21,480 nt of DNA from Apostichopus parvimensis. Lineage: Eukaryota > Echinodermata > Holothuroidea > Aspidochirotida > Stichopodidae. Position 1 is the first letter of the stretch. Every line of letters starts with the position of its first letter. The notes under the pieces are model-generated. The model saw only the letters and a program-made list of their open reading frames with translations, was not told the DNA's origin and made no database searches. A program made the translations under genes and the position numbers. Location of the stretch: positions 51,740 through 73,219 of the forward strand of contig KN882543.1 in NCBI GenBank assembly GCA_000934455.1, in the 5' to 3' direction. Of the stretch, positions 10,308 to 18,486 are shown one piece after another.

Positions 10308-10464
10308 ATACCCCCTCCCCTACCCCCTCCCTGCTCCCCTCCCTACCCCCTCCCTGTTCCCCTCCCTGCTCCCCTCCCTGCTACCCTGCCTGCTCCCTTC
10401 CCTGTTCCCTTCCCTACTTCTCCCATCCCTGTCTCTACCCTCCCTATCTCTACTTCTCCCACAT
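10308..10464. repeat. 12-bp pyrimidine-rich minisatellite
   Basis: About ten degenerate copies of a 12-bp unit (GCTCCCCTCCCT) occupy this stretch. The transcript-sense strand (minus) is G/A-rich with many GGG and GGGG runs, so the pre-mRNA or the DNA could form G-quadruplexes. No gene is present. Confidence 0.9.
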
Positions 10465-10899
10465 TTTGTGAAAGCATGGCAGTGCATCACTTAACAATTT
10501 TCCTGCAAATTTCTACAATGCCTGGCTTTTTTCTGAGAGCTTTAATTGGGGTAAACAATTAAGGCAGAGCTGTATCCTTAGTACATTTTGTACACAACTC
10601 ATTCTCCTATAAATCAGAACAAATCAATCAAATTAGCAATCGATGTAAAATGTAGACTTAATTTCACAAGCCCCCTCTGCTGTCACAACCCTTATCTTTT
10701 GGCGAGGCAATTTTTCTTTTTTCTTTATCTGCCATCACTTTTATGTTTTTATCACAACGACCCACACATTTCTCCCTTCTTTTTTGTGGGATGATGTAAT
10801 CATTTTAACAGTATTAATTTTCCCCTGGCTTTTGTCCAAAATCAATGGAAAGAGGTTAAAACTAAGACAATACATATTATCAATGCTTGTCACATTGAT

Positions 10900-11280
10900 T
10901 GCATTCAGCTGTTCGGCGATGGCTTGTCGAAAACATCTGGCCACCTGTTTCCGCTACTGACAAGAGAAAGCGGGTAAACAATCCGGCAGCTTACCATCAG
11001 ACAAACAGTCAGATATCAAAACCAAATAGTTTACTGCCGTGTGTTTGGAGGTGGAAAATACGTTCGCCCGACAACGTGTGACTTATGGGCCTCCGTCCGC
11101 GATGATTCATGTGTAACGTGCATGTTTATAGAGTTCGCGAGACTTGTGTGCATTATATATATGGCGAATGGGAGGTATAACACTGATGAATAACGCCAAA
11201 ATATCCTCAGAGTGAGGCCTTTTAACTAGATTGGCAATGTGATTTATTTTTCAGGGCTGATTCAAACCCGCCGGAAATGT
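10900..11280. promoter_or_regulatory. CpG-rich intronic patch, possible internal promoter
   Basis: In an otherwise CpG-poor intron this patch has many CpGs, e.g. ACGTTCGCCCGACAACG and CCGTCCGCG. On the minus strand a TATATATAA run (about 11151-11160) is followed within ~20 bp by TCTCGCGA, the core of a known vertebrate promoter motif, and GCCGGAAAT at its right edge is an ETS-like site. A strong-looking donor (CTGATG|GTAAGC near 10993) lies downstream. Vertebrate PTPRR and PTPN5 use internal starts for cytosolic isoforms, so an alternative promoter is conceivable. However, no first exon with an open frame into the exon at 9588-9687 was found, and both ATGs tested run into stops. Confidence 0.25.
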
Positions 11281-11683
11281 GAACTTTTGCCAAAGAACAT
11301 AAGATGACGAATGAACTCTGACGACATATACCAGAGTTCGGTGCTTCGTTTCTTTGAAAGGGGTTTGGGGGGGGGCAGATGGAGATAGAGGGGGGACAGG
11401 CATACTTTTGTGTTTGGTAAATAAGGTCATTCTATAGATTAACAAGGAAACTTAACAAATGTCCAATTATTGCCATGTTTATATGAATGTGTAGGCTGAA
11501 TGGAGAAGATGGGAAGAAGGCAAACAAGGTTACCATGGAGGGGACAGAGCCCGACCCACCCATAAACTATCAATTCACTCTACGCGATGAAATTTAACAA
11601 GTCAAGATAACGAAAAGCACTGTTTGCCGCATATTATATTATAAATTTAAATATTAAGTATTATTAAGTGACAAAAAAGAAAA

Positions 11684-11825
11684 AGCTTGCAGCAGCTGCA
11701 AGATCCCCTGCGGCAAAGCTGCATCAGTACCAAACAATAGCTTATCTCGGCAGTTTGTTAATAATGCGCGGAACTGAACAGGGCAAAAGGATTGCATCTT
11801 ACACAGCCTGGCTACAGGATGCTAA
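11684..11825. repeat. dispersed repeat, inverted copy
   Basis: This is a diverged, reverse-orientation copy of 1935-2075. Shared blocks include AGCTTGCAGCAGCTGCAAGA at one end and ATTGCATCTTACACAGCCTG with GCTACAGGATGCT at the other. The middle part, corresponding to the 70-bp repeat, is much altered. Both copies lie in introns of the same gene. Confidence 0.65.
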
Positions 11826-11892
11826 ATTTTTCAAATCTAACCAAAAATCAACAAAAAAACACCGTTTGTAAGGTCTGGGAGACCGGGTAATA

Positions 11893-12152
11893 TTTTATGT
11901 ATGTATGTATGTATGTATGTATATTAGATCCTCCTGCAAGCAGGAACTCGCGAAGAAACCTCATTGGCTTATCAAAGCAGCAAGCTGACCCAAGTCAGTC
12001 TCTTACATTCATATTTAATGTCCATGATTATGAATTGTTAATTGTCAACAACTCTGTACAAACTGGACGACATACATTAATCTGGGAGTGACTCGAACTG
12101 GGGACCTTATGTTTGAAAGGCACCGGCGTTAACCACTGAGCTAATACTCCAC
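11893..12152 (-). mobile_element. tRNA-derived SINE with ATAC tail
   Basis: On the minus strand the head reads GTATTAGCTCAGTGGTTAAC (A box) and AGTTCGAGTC (B box). A 3' domain follows, containing AATGTAAGAGACTGA, GCTTTGATAAGCCAATGAGG and a hairpin GTTCCTGCTTGCAGGAGGA. It ends in about seven ATAC units. A second, shorter copy lies in the opposite orientation at 17235-17402, which defines this as a repeat family. This copy has roughly 70 bp more between the B box and the 3' domain. Confidence 0.88.
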
Positions 12153-12171
12153 TTTTGCAATCAACTCCTGG

Positions 12172-12207
12172 AGACTTCAGGGTTTTAGTAGACTTCAGGG
12201 TTTTAGT
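12172..12207. repeat. 18-bp perfect tandem duplication
   Basis: AGACTTCAGGGTTTTAGT occurs twice without mismatch, just outside the SINE head. Confidence 0.9.
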
Positions 12208-12323
12208 ACTTTGGTAAACCAAGTCTCTGTAACTGATAACTGACAGCATTATCCTATTTGAAAGATAACTTCCTTGGCAAAACCTAATTTGGAGGAATGA
12301 AAACGAATGCCTGATTTAATTAA

Positions 12324-12605
12324 GAAAGAAGGCAACTTGATTTAAATATACGCAAACAGGTTATAAAAGCTGACAAGGATGAGACGATAGGCTTCAGGCA
12401 CCCATATGGATTGGTTACCCCAGCCTTCGGCAAAACCCTAGATTTACTACGTAATGTATACACCGTATGTGCTGCAAGGAAATACATTCAGCTACATCAC
12501 GATTTAAAGGGCGAGGAGCTACGACACTTCATGAGATTCCTGTCACATCGGCTCAAAAATTTACCGATATCGCATAGCGCAAAACAATTTCATCTCTCTG
12601 AGTAA
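12324..12605 (+). other. unidentified 94-codon open frame
   Basis: From the stop before 12324 to the stop at 12603-12605 the plus strand is open, with balanced amino-acid content (for example GEELRHFMRFLSHRL, basic and helix-like) and no low-complexity bias. There is no ATG near its 5' end, so it would have to be an exon or a decayed element. A weak acceptor (ACGATAG) and a donor-like GA|GTAAGG flank parts of it. I do not recognise the sequence. It lies antisense within the phosphatase intron, and chance openness is a fair explanation. Confidence 0.2.
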
Positions 12606-12974
12606 GGAAATTACGAAAATGATTTACAATATTCCCCCTTTAACACACGACAGAACAGAGACCAAAAAAAAATCGACAATTTTTTTTTTAATATGAAAAG
12701 TCACACTGATAGTAATGAAATTAGGCATGAAGAAAAGTCAAAGGTTGGCATTGGGAGAAAGAAAGCATGACTGTAATATTTTATAGTGTATGTTATCAAA
12801 TTAAGTTGTTAATAACTCTGTTCTCTGAAAATTCGTAGTAACATCTGAAGGGAGTTTCCAAATTTGTGTGAAAAATTACAAGACAAATTACAAGAAAAGG
12901 ACAATAAAGAACATAACATCCCCTCCTAACCCCCTTCCCACCCCCTCAACTTCACACTGTTCATCTAAAGTGCA

Positions 12975-13045
12975 CTGATATAATGGTTCTGACGCCTCCT
13001 CCTCCTCCTCCTCCTCCACCAACCCTCCCCACCCCCTCCCCCTAT
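12975..13045. repeat. CCT trinucleotide and C-rich tract
   Basis: A (CCT)n run of about seven units is followed by CCACC/CCCCTCCCC sequence. It is simple-sequence intron DNA. Confidence 0.8.
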
Positions 13046-13877
13046 CAAAGGTTCTCTAACAAAGAGAAATTACATTGCAACGGAAACAATTCCTTTTGGA
13101 AAACTACATGTTTCCGTCCTCTCAGTTCGAAGAAATACCAAGTCAAACATGACACCGAAACATACCATTTCAAATTTTGCTGTACCAAATAATAACATCA
13201 AGCAAGCTTTTAATGTTATAGAAAATTTTAAAAAAAAAAAACTTTGATTGAAATTCCACCCGTCGTTAATTCATGGAACTGCTTCAGTAATTTCCGATCA
13301 AGTTAACAAGAGAATGTGTTAAAGTTGTGGTAACATTATAACACCTCACATCACACTGGTAAAATCATCTGAGAAGATCAATGAACGGCAAAGGTGCCAT
13401 GCTTCAATGAGAGTATGACATATGGATGATCGCATACTCCTTTTCACAGAAAAATGAAAGAAAAAAAAAAGCGGAAAAAAAAACATGAAAAAAAAAGTGG
13501 GAACAAATTACTACATCGGATCACAATTTCAGAACAAGTTGACAAATTACTACAACAGATGTATGCACTGTAAGAGTGACAGAATCACTTCTTATTGCCT
13601 TTTTTTTTAGTTTTTATTAATGTTTTGGTATTTTAGTTATCAGGAGATGTATCAATGGTTAATGTCCCTATCTACATGGATCTCCAACCACTTTTGACTC
13701 AGCAGCTGTATTTGTTAGCTTTCAAAGTGTTGTTTGATAGTAATATCAAAAGAAACCAAGGTTTCTAACAACTAGTGTACATAGGCGATGATGTATTTTA
13801 CTATGTCAATGTTACAGTGGCTACATTTGAAGTATATATATATTATATATATATGCCTAAAGTGGAATTACGACCTT

Positions 13878-13945
13878 CATTACCGGGTTCGAACCTCTGG
13901 ACATACAATCAGCGTCCATAGCCTAGTGGTTAGGGTGTCCGCATA
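13878..13945 (+). mobile_element. fragments of tRNA-derived SINEs
   Basis: GGGTTCGAACC (B-box-like) is followed, not preceded, by TAGCCTAGTGGTTAGGG (A-box-like). The order is wrong for one tRNA head, so these look like remnants of two truncated insertions. The call is weak. Confidence 0.35.
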
Positions 13946-14250
13946 TAAATTTAACGAAAAGAGACAGTAAAGTGTTTCAAATAAGTCTGCTTAATGGCAA
14001 GCATATCTTTCTGTTCTGATCTTTGATTCGCTCTGTTTTTCTCTTGTTAATTATGTGTAGGTGTATGTTCCTCAGATGTAATCAATAAAACTTAACCTTT
14101 GCTTATATCTGAAATCTGAACAAAAGTGGGGGCTCGCGTGCCTCTAGGAAATCGAGAGAAATGATAAAAATCATGCTGTTCTATGTTTCTCCGTTATCAG
14201 ATTTTAGGCCGACCGCCCACTCGAGCCTCCCTCCTGTCCCGTTCACTTCC

Positions 14251-14312
14251 TTTCTCTTCTGATAAAGATAAATTTATCAAATTTCTCTTCTGATAAGGAT
14301 GAATTTATCAAA
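14251..14312. repeat. 31-bp tandem duplication
   Basis: A 31-bp unit beginning TTTCTCTTCTGATAA and ending AATTTATCAAA is present twice with two differences. It lies about 130 bp downstream, in transcript sense, of the KIM exon donor. Confidence 0.9.
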
Positions 14313-14441
14313 TTTTCAAACAGAGAGCTATAAATACACACTTACAAACAAACAATTTGATTCTTACTTTTCTGGTTGCTTTATTAAGATAAACAAATAT
14401 ATTTCATTGCTGACAAAATTAACAAAGAAAGTAAATCTTAC

Positions 14442-14525
14442 CTTTCTTTTGGTGGTGACGCAACCCACCTAACTGTGTCACTTGGTCCACTTATATCTAA
14501 CGTCAGGGAAGTTGACGAAAATCTC
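14442..14525 (-). CDS. PTPRR: PTPRR-like phosphatase, kinase-interaction motif exon
   Basis: This 84-nt exon starts and ends inside codons (2 nt carried in, 2 nt carried out). Its acceptor is CTTGAAG and its donor AAAG|GTAAG. It encodes RFSSTSLTLDISG then PSDTVRWVASPPKE. Joined to the previous exon it gives LQERR-FSSTSLTLD, matching the D-motif with which KIM phosphatases bind ERK and p38: a basic pair followed by hydrophobic L-T-L. The RRFS sequence is a PKA-type site at the place where mammalian PTPN5 and PTPN7 carry the regulatory serine (RRGS) that blocks kinase binding when phosphorylated. The Ser-Pro in VASPPKE sits where PTPN7 has a MAP-kinase Thr-Pro site. The exon length is a multiple of three, so skipping it would keep the frame. 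A long pyrimidine-rich tract lies about 120 nt upstream in transcript sense. Confidence 0.93.
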
Positions 14526-14644
14526 CTTCAAGAAAAAGTTTAAAAAAGAGAAGAGAGATTTATTATAAATGATTTTATCTATATTTTAAAATTATTAAAA
14601 AATTTGAATATGAATGTAATGATAGGTAGGATTTGATTTTGGAA

Positions 14645-14910
14645 TTAAACACAGTAGGGAGGAGAGAGAAAATGGGAAGGGGAATGGAGAGGAGGTGCAT
14701 GGAGGGAGTGGGAGTGTGAGAAAGGTGGGAACAGGGAGGATGAGGGATTAGGAAGGGGATGGTGAGGGAGGAGGGATGGAAGGGGCGAGGGCAAGAGATG
14801 GGGAGAAGGAGGAGCATGAGGGAGTAAGGGAGAAAGAGGGTGAGAGAAGGGCCAGAGACTCTGGAGAGAGAGGAGCAGAGAGAGGGAGGCAGGCAGGGTA
14901 AGAGGGGATG
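14645..14910. repeat. 260-bp polypurine/polypyrimidine tract
   Basis: The plus strand is almost pure A and G and the minus strand, the transcript sense, almost pure C and T. It is irregular, so it is not a clean tandem repeat. It lies 120-385 nt upstream of the KIM exon acceptor. Such tracts can form intramolecular triplexes and, as RNA, bind pyrimidine-tract proteins. The long open frames across it are a consequence of the biased composition. Confidence 0.9.
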
Positions 14911-16546
14911 GACTCCAAGATAATATGTGAGACAAGAGTTATTTAAACAAACTTGGCTTGTTGGCAACATACTTCAGCAAACACACGAGCACAAATTTAA
15001 TTGTTACTTTGCTGTAAGAGTGTCAAAAAAGAAGCTTTCTACACCTCAAGAAAGTTTTTTACCTTTCAAAAAACAACTTGCAACATTTAGCCTGGTCCCT
15101 CCAACCCCTACAATAGATGAAACCAGACAGGAGCTAATTTGCATACAAATATTTGGGCAAAATTCTTTGTTTTTTGATTAATTGACTTGGTCACTTAACA
15201 GCTGCTTGCACAACATTGGTCAAGACCAAGTTTTATTTTGGTCAAAATATTTGCAACAGAACAATAAACTGTAGTGAATCACAACTGAATCTAACAATAA
15301 GTTTTGCATAACTTCAATAATGTGATTCAACCAAAAACTACCAAAACTTACAATTAAAAGTGAGTACCTATCATTTCACTTTTAACCAAACCTTATTTCT
15401 TCATGCGCCACTTAGCATTTCAAATTTCCATAAAAGTTTGACGTCAAGCTAAACATGTGGACATGCACCAATACACCCACCCAAACAAGCAAAAGAGGTT
15501 AAATTAATTATAAATTACGGGAGAATAGTATTACGAAGACCAACGTGGGAATAACAGTACGGAAAGTTTTATCACCCTGAATTATTCAGAAAAGATGTAT
15601 GATTAAGATAAAGACAACTTCAAAAGATGTTCCGATTGATTATTAATACTTCATGAATTTTCTAGAGAATCCGCAGACCGGTAAACAGGTTCACATTTAT
15701 AGCAAATTGACTATACTTCAACAGTTTCAACTTTTCCTGCAGATTCATTTGGAAGATACTGCACAGGCTTTTTCCGTAACCTCGAAAGTTTGTACTATTT
15801 TGAGTTTTCCAGTATTTTTATTTTCAAAGTTGGTATCCTTGTAAGAATCATGGTAAAAGGGTATGACAAAGGCCCTTTAAGATGTCTGATGATCCATCTG
15901 ATGAGGGCCGTTATCAAAGAAATGATTTTTTTCCAAGGACTGGACATAAATTTGTGGTTTGATGAAGCGATTTGATAGAGCTCAGAAAAATTTAAACACT
16001 GTGAGGTCACTGTCAGCGAATATTCTGTTGTAGCCCAAATTTCATTATAATTCAAATTTTGTTATAATTCTAACTTTGTTTTCCTTTTTTTTTTTCTTCC
16101 AGAACCTTGTCCTTCAAATATTGTTTTGAACATTAACCGGTCTAGTTCTCCATATCCAGGTATGGCAGGTGGTATCTATATTAAGTTCTACCTTTGGTTT
16201 TCTAACAGATATGACCTAGGCTTGCCTCTGAAATAGTTAACCCTGAGGTCACGGTCTCGTGACCCATTCCAGACGCACATTTATCTGCTAATAATTCATG
16301 GGCAGACTTTGAGAATGCTCTGGCCCGGTTTATTTATACATCCTACCAGAGTAATAACTGGATAAGTTTTTCATTATCCCTCCTTATTGAGCCAGATAAC
16401 CTAGCTGGATTGAATTCTCTGAGCATCACTTTGTTCTGACTAACAAGGAATTTGTCAACTGATATTGACTTCGACTTGCCTCTGAAGGGTTCATCTCGAG
16501 GTTGCTGTTTTGTGATCTGTTATCCCCGCCAGACATTTCTTTATTT

Positions 16547-16704
16547 GTTTGCTGATTTTCCATTTTGTTTGTTGGGGGGGGGGGGTTGGGATAACTATAA
16601 TATGAAATACTAATAATATTTTCTACCTTTCTTGTAAACCTGGTTCTCTGGTCTGTATGCCGATTGGCTGCGTTCTGCCTATTGATGCATACTGGATATA
16701 GCTT
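16547..16704. repeat. exon-end tandem repeat, copy A
   Basis: This 158-bp unit contains, on the minus strand, ~77 nt matching the 3' end of the juxtamembrane exon and its GT donor (here GTAGAA), then intron sequence with a G-run. It is nearly identical to copy B. The exon 5' part and a proper acceptor are missing. Confidence 0.93.
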
Positions 16705-16862
16705 GTTTGCTGATTTTCCATTTTTTGTTGGGGGGGGGGGGGGTTGGGATAACTATGATATGAAATACTAATAATATTTTCTACCTTTCTTGTAAACCTG
16801 GTTCTCTGGTCTGTATGCCGATTGGCTGCGTTCTGCCTATTGATGCATACTGGATATGGCTT
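16705..16862. repeat. exon-end tandem repeat, copy B
   Basis: This is the middle 158-bp unit. The exon-derived part is intact to LQE and the donor-like GTAGAA. Upstream, ATATCCAG could act as a poor acceptor. Splicing the real exon to it would give an in-frame TAG within five codons. Confidence 0.93.
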
Positions 16863-17026
16863 ATTTGCTGATTTTCCATTTTCCGTTTTTGTTGGGGGGG
16901 GGAGGGTTGGGATAACTATAATATGAAATACTAATAATATTTTCGTACCTTTCTTGTAAACCTGGTTCTCTGGTCTGTATGCCGATTGGCTGCGTTCTGC
17001 CTATTGATGCATACTGAATATAGCTT
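16863..17026. repeat. exon-end tandem repeat, copy C (in the real exon)
   Basis: This 164-bp unit overlaps the true 3' end of the juxtamembrane exon (16949-17026) and the first part of the intron. Its donor is GTACGA, with two extra bases compared with copies A and B. Confidence 0.93.
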
Positions 17027-17151
17027 CCTTCTGGCTGTATTTGGGAGCCCTCTCTTGTCTCTGGTTTAATGGAAGGAAACAACGCAATCCGCCTCTTCTC
17101 CTCATCACGTATATGCTTAGAGCGCCACGCACGGTAGCAGCAGTAACAGAC
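16949..17151 (-). CDS. PTPRR: PTPRR-like phosphatase, juxtamembrane exon ending in the KIM
   Basis: The exon is 203 nt (67 codons plus 2 nt; starts in phase 0). Its acceptor is CATCTCCAG and its donor AAG|GTACGA. It begins with VCYCCYRAWR, the inner end of the membrane helix with several cysteines that could be palmitoylated, then a basic region (residues RSKHIRDEEKRR). It runs to QPIGIQTREPGLQE and ends on the first two bases of an Arg codon. The next exon supplies the third base, so the junction reads LQE-R-RFSS. This reproduces the start of the kinase-interaction motif of PTPRR/PTPN5/PTPN7, whose mammalian form is LQERRGS. Oddly, the last ~77 nt of the exon and its donor lie in a segment present three times in tandem (16547-17026); this exon uses the rightmost copy. 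A neighbouring SINE lies upstream at 17235. Confidence 0.9.
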
Positions 17152-18156
17152 CTGGAGATGCAAACAGGGAGACAAATGTACCACGTAGAGTGGAAGGGGG
17201 AGGGGGGGTCGGCACCAAAAAGGGGGTGGGCACTGGAGTGTTAGCTCAGTGGTTAACGCCATGCCTTTCATTCATAAGGTCCCCGGTTCGAGTCACGTTA
17301 AATATGAATGTAAGAGACTGATTTCGGTCAGCTTGCGGCTTTGATAAGCCAATGAGGCTTCTTCGCAAGTTCCTGCTTGCAGGAGGATCTAAAATACATA
17401 CCAAATGGATCTAGCATATCCAAGTTGTAACATCCAACCCATGGGACACACATCGTATGAAAGATGTAGCTACTTTACTCCCACGGAATCGGAATTTTAT
17501 ATTACATTTAATATTTTATATGTCACATATTAGCTCATAGGTACACCACTGCATGTGCAAATGCATCAGTTTACCAAAAGGCTAGGCCCTACAGTAAGTC
17601 TCTATATAAAATCAAACCCCCAAAGCATAGGCCTATCCATACAAAATTCAGCATTAATTCAGTTTTGAAAACCATCTGGCTGGCCTCAGAAGGTTTTCCT
17701 GAGGGCGGCATGCCACCTGCAGGCCACACTTTGCCCATCTGTGACAGTCACAGGATGAGAAAAGAACTCAATGAACTGTTCTCAAGGATAACAACATCAA
17801 ACATAGTGAGACAATTGTACCCAACAGAAGTGTCCTTCTTTCCTTTACTCAACTTTTCGAGCAAATTAAGGAACTTGATTCCTTCGCCATCTCAAACTTG
17901 ACACATTATTCTTTTTTATAAAAGCATATCACATCCCACATGTCCCTCCTTCCTCCCATGACAGAAATTTGCATAATCATGCCTGATTCACATGAATGTA
18001 TGGAAAACAATTTTTGTTCTCATGAATGCTAATTTTTCTGGTTCTTTATATAACAAAAAAAACATGACCAAAAGGTGGATATAATAAGCAATCCTACTAA
18101 AATTGCACAAAATCCCTATAGAATGACTGAGCACTGAAAATGAAAAATTTACTCAC
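17152..18156. other. 1.0-kb intron with SINE
   Basis: This is the intron between the transmembrane and juxtamembrane exons. The SINE at 17235-17402 is the only recognised element. Confidence 0.75.
17235..17402 (+). mobile_element. tRNA-derived SINE, shorter copy
   Basis: The head GTGTTAGCTCAGTGGTTAAC (A box) and GGTTCGAGTC (B box) is followed after a short gap by the same 3' domain as at 11893-12152 (AATGTAAGAGACTGA, GATAAGCCAATGAGG, GTTCCTGCTTGCAGGAGGA) and a single ATAC-like tail unit. About 70 bp present in the other copy is absent here. It lies antisense to the phosphatase gene, 83 bp upstream of the juxtamembrane exon acceptor in transcript sense. Confidence 0.88.
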
Positions 18157-18267
18157 AATTGCTATAAAGATGATGAATATTGCACAGAAAACTCCGACCA
18201 AGTATGGAGCATGACTTGTTTGCCAAAGATTATTACCCGCGAGGACCCTATGGATGTCATTTGCAAC
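18157..18267 (-). CDS. PTPRR: PTPRR-like receptor tyrosine phosphatase, transmembrane exon
   Basis: This 111-nt exon (37 codons, phase 0 at both ends) is the first recognised exon of the gene in transcript order. It has an acceptor (TTCGCAG) before 18267 and a consensus donor GTGAGT after 18157. It encodes a short extracellular stretch (VANDIHRVLAGNNLWQTSHA) followed by a hydrophobic helix (YLVGVFCAIFIIFIAI) that continues into the next exon as VCYCCY and then a basic stop-transfer AWRSK. That is a type I single-pass membrane segment, placing the phosphatase domain in the cytosol. From family knowledge, PTPRR is the receptor-type member of the KIM phosphatases, with its membrane segment upstream of the kinase-interaction motif, and the order here agrees. 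The ectodomain sequence is too diverged to identify alone. The assignment rests on its position and on phase agreement with the next exon. Earlier exons are not seen. Confidence 0.82.
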
Positions 18268-18404
18268 CTGCGAACGGAACAAAGAGTGTTGCCACAGTTT
18301 AGTAGGCAAATTAATACAAATTTGAGTTGCCTGCTGTATACATGTATATATACAATATAACAATAATGAATATTTTACTTCATGTTCAAATGGGTGAGAG
18401 GCAA

Positions 18405-18486
18405 GAAAAAAAAAAAAGAAACATGGCAAAGAAAATGAGAGACGGAGAAAGAGAGAAAGAAAAAAAAAGGAAAAGAAAAAAAAGAG
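18405..18486. repeat. purine-rich simple sequence
   Basis: An A/G-only-type tract with many GAAA/GAGA motifs. It appears non-coding, and its long open frames reflect composition. Confidence 0.8.

Larger units (their letters stand above)
9688..14441. other. 4.75-kb intron, repeat-rich
   Basis: This is the largest intron in the window, between the KIM exon and the pre-catalytic helix exon. It holds two SINEs (9899-10191 and 11893-12152), a SINE fragment pair near 13878-13945, a 12-bp pyrimidine-rich minisatellite, a CpG-rich patch at 10900-11280, the inverted dispersed repeat at 11684-11825 and two short tandem duplications. An unidentified 94-codon open frame on the plus strand (12324-12605) is discussed separately. 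Confidence 0.7.
14526..16948. other. 2.4-kb intron upstream of the KIM exon
   Basis: This intron contains the long pyrimidine tract at 14645-14910 (transcript sense) near its 3' end and the two extra copies of the exon-end repeat at its 5' end. Diverged similarity is also visible between 16220-16300 and 16472-16555 (both with ACTTGCCTCTGAA-like and CCAGAC blocks), suggesting older duplications. No further exon was found. Confidence 0.7.

Noticed and set aside
12080..12152. Possible functional tRNA gene
   Set aside because: The A and B boxes are present but the folded arms are poor, and a second copy at 17235 shows it is the head of a SINE family.
14575..14970. 131- and 96-codon open frames rich in Ser, Pro and Leu on the minus strand
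   Set aside because: They follow from the pure pyrimidine composition of the tract, overlap each other in different frames and contain no domain.
16081..16104. Strong polypyrimidine tract plus CAG on the plus strand, like a splice acceptor
   Set aside because: The gene lies on the other strand and no plus-strand open exon with a donor follows.
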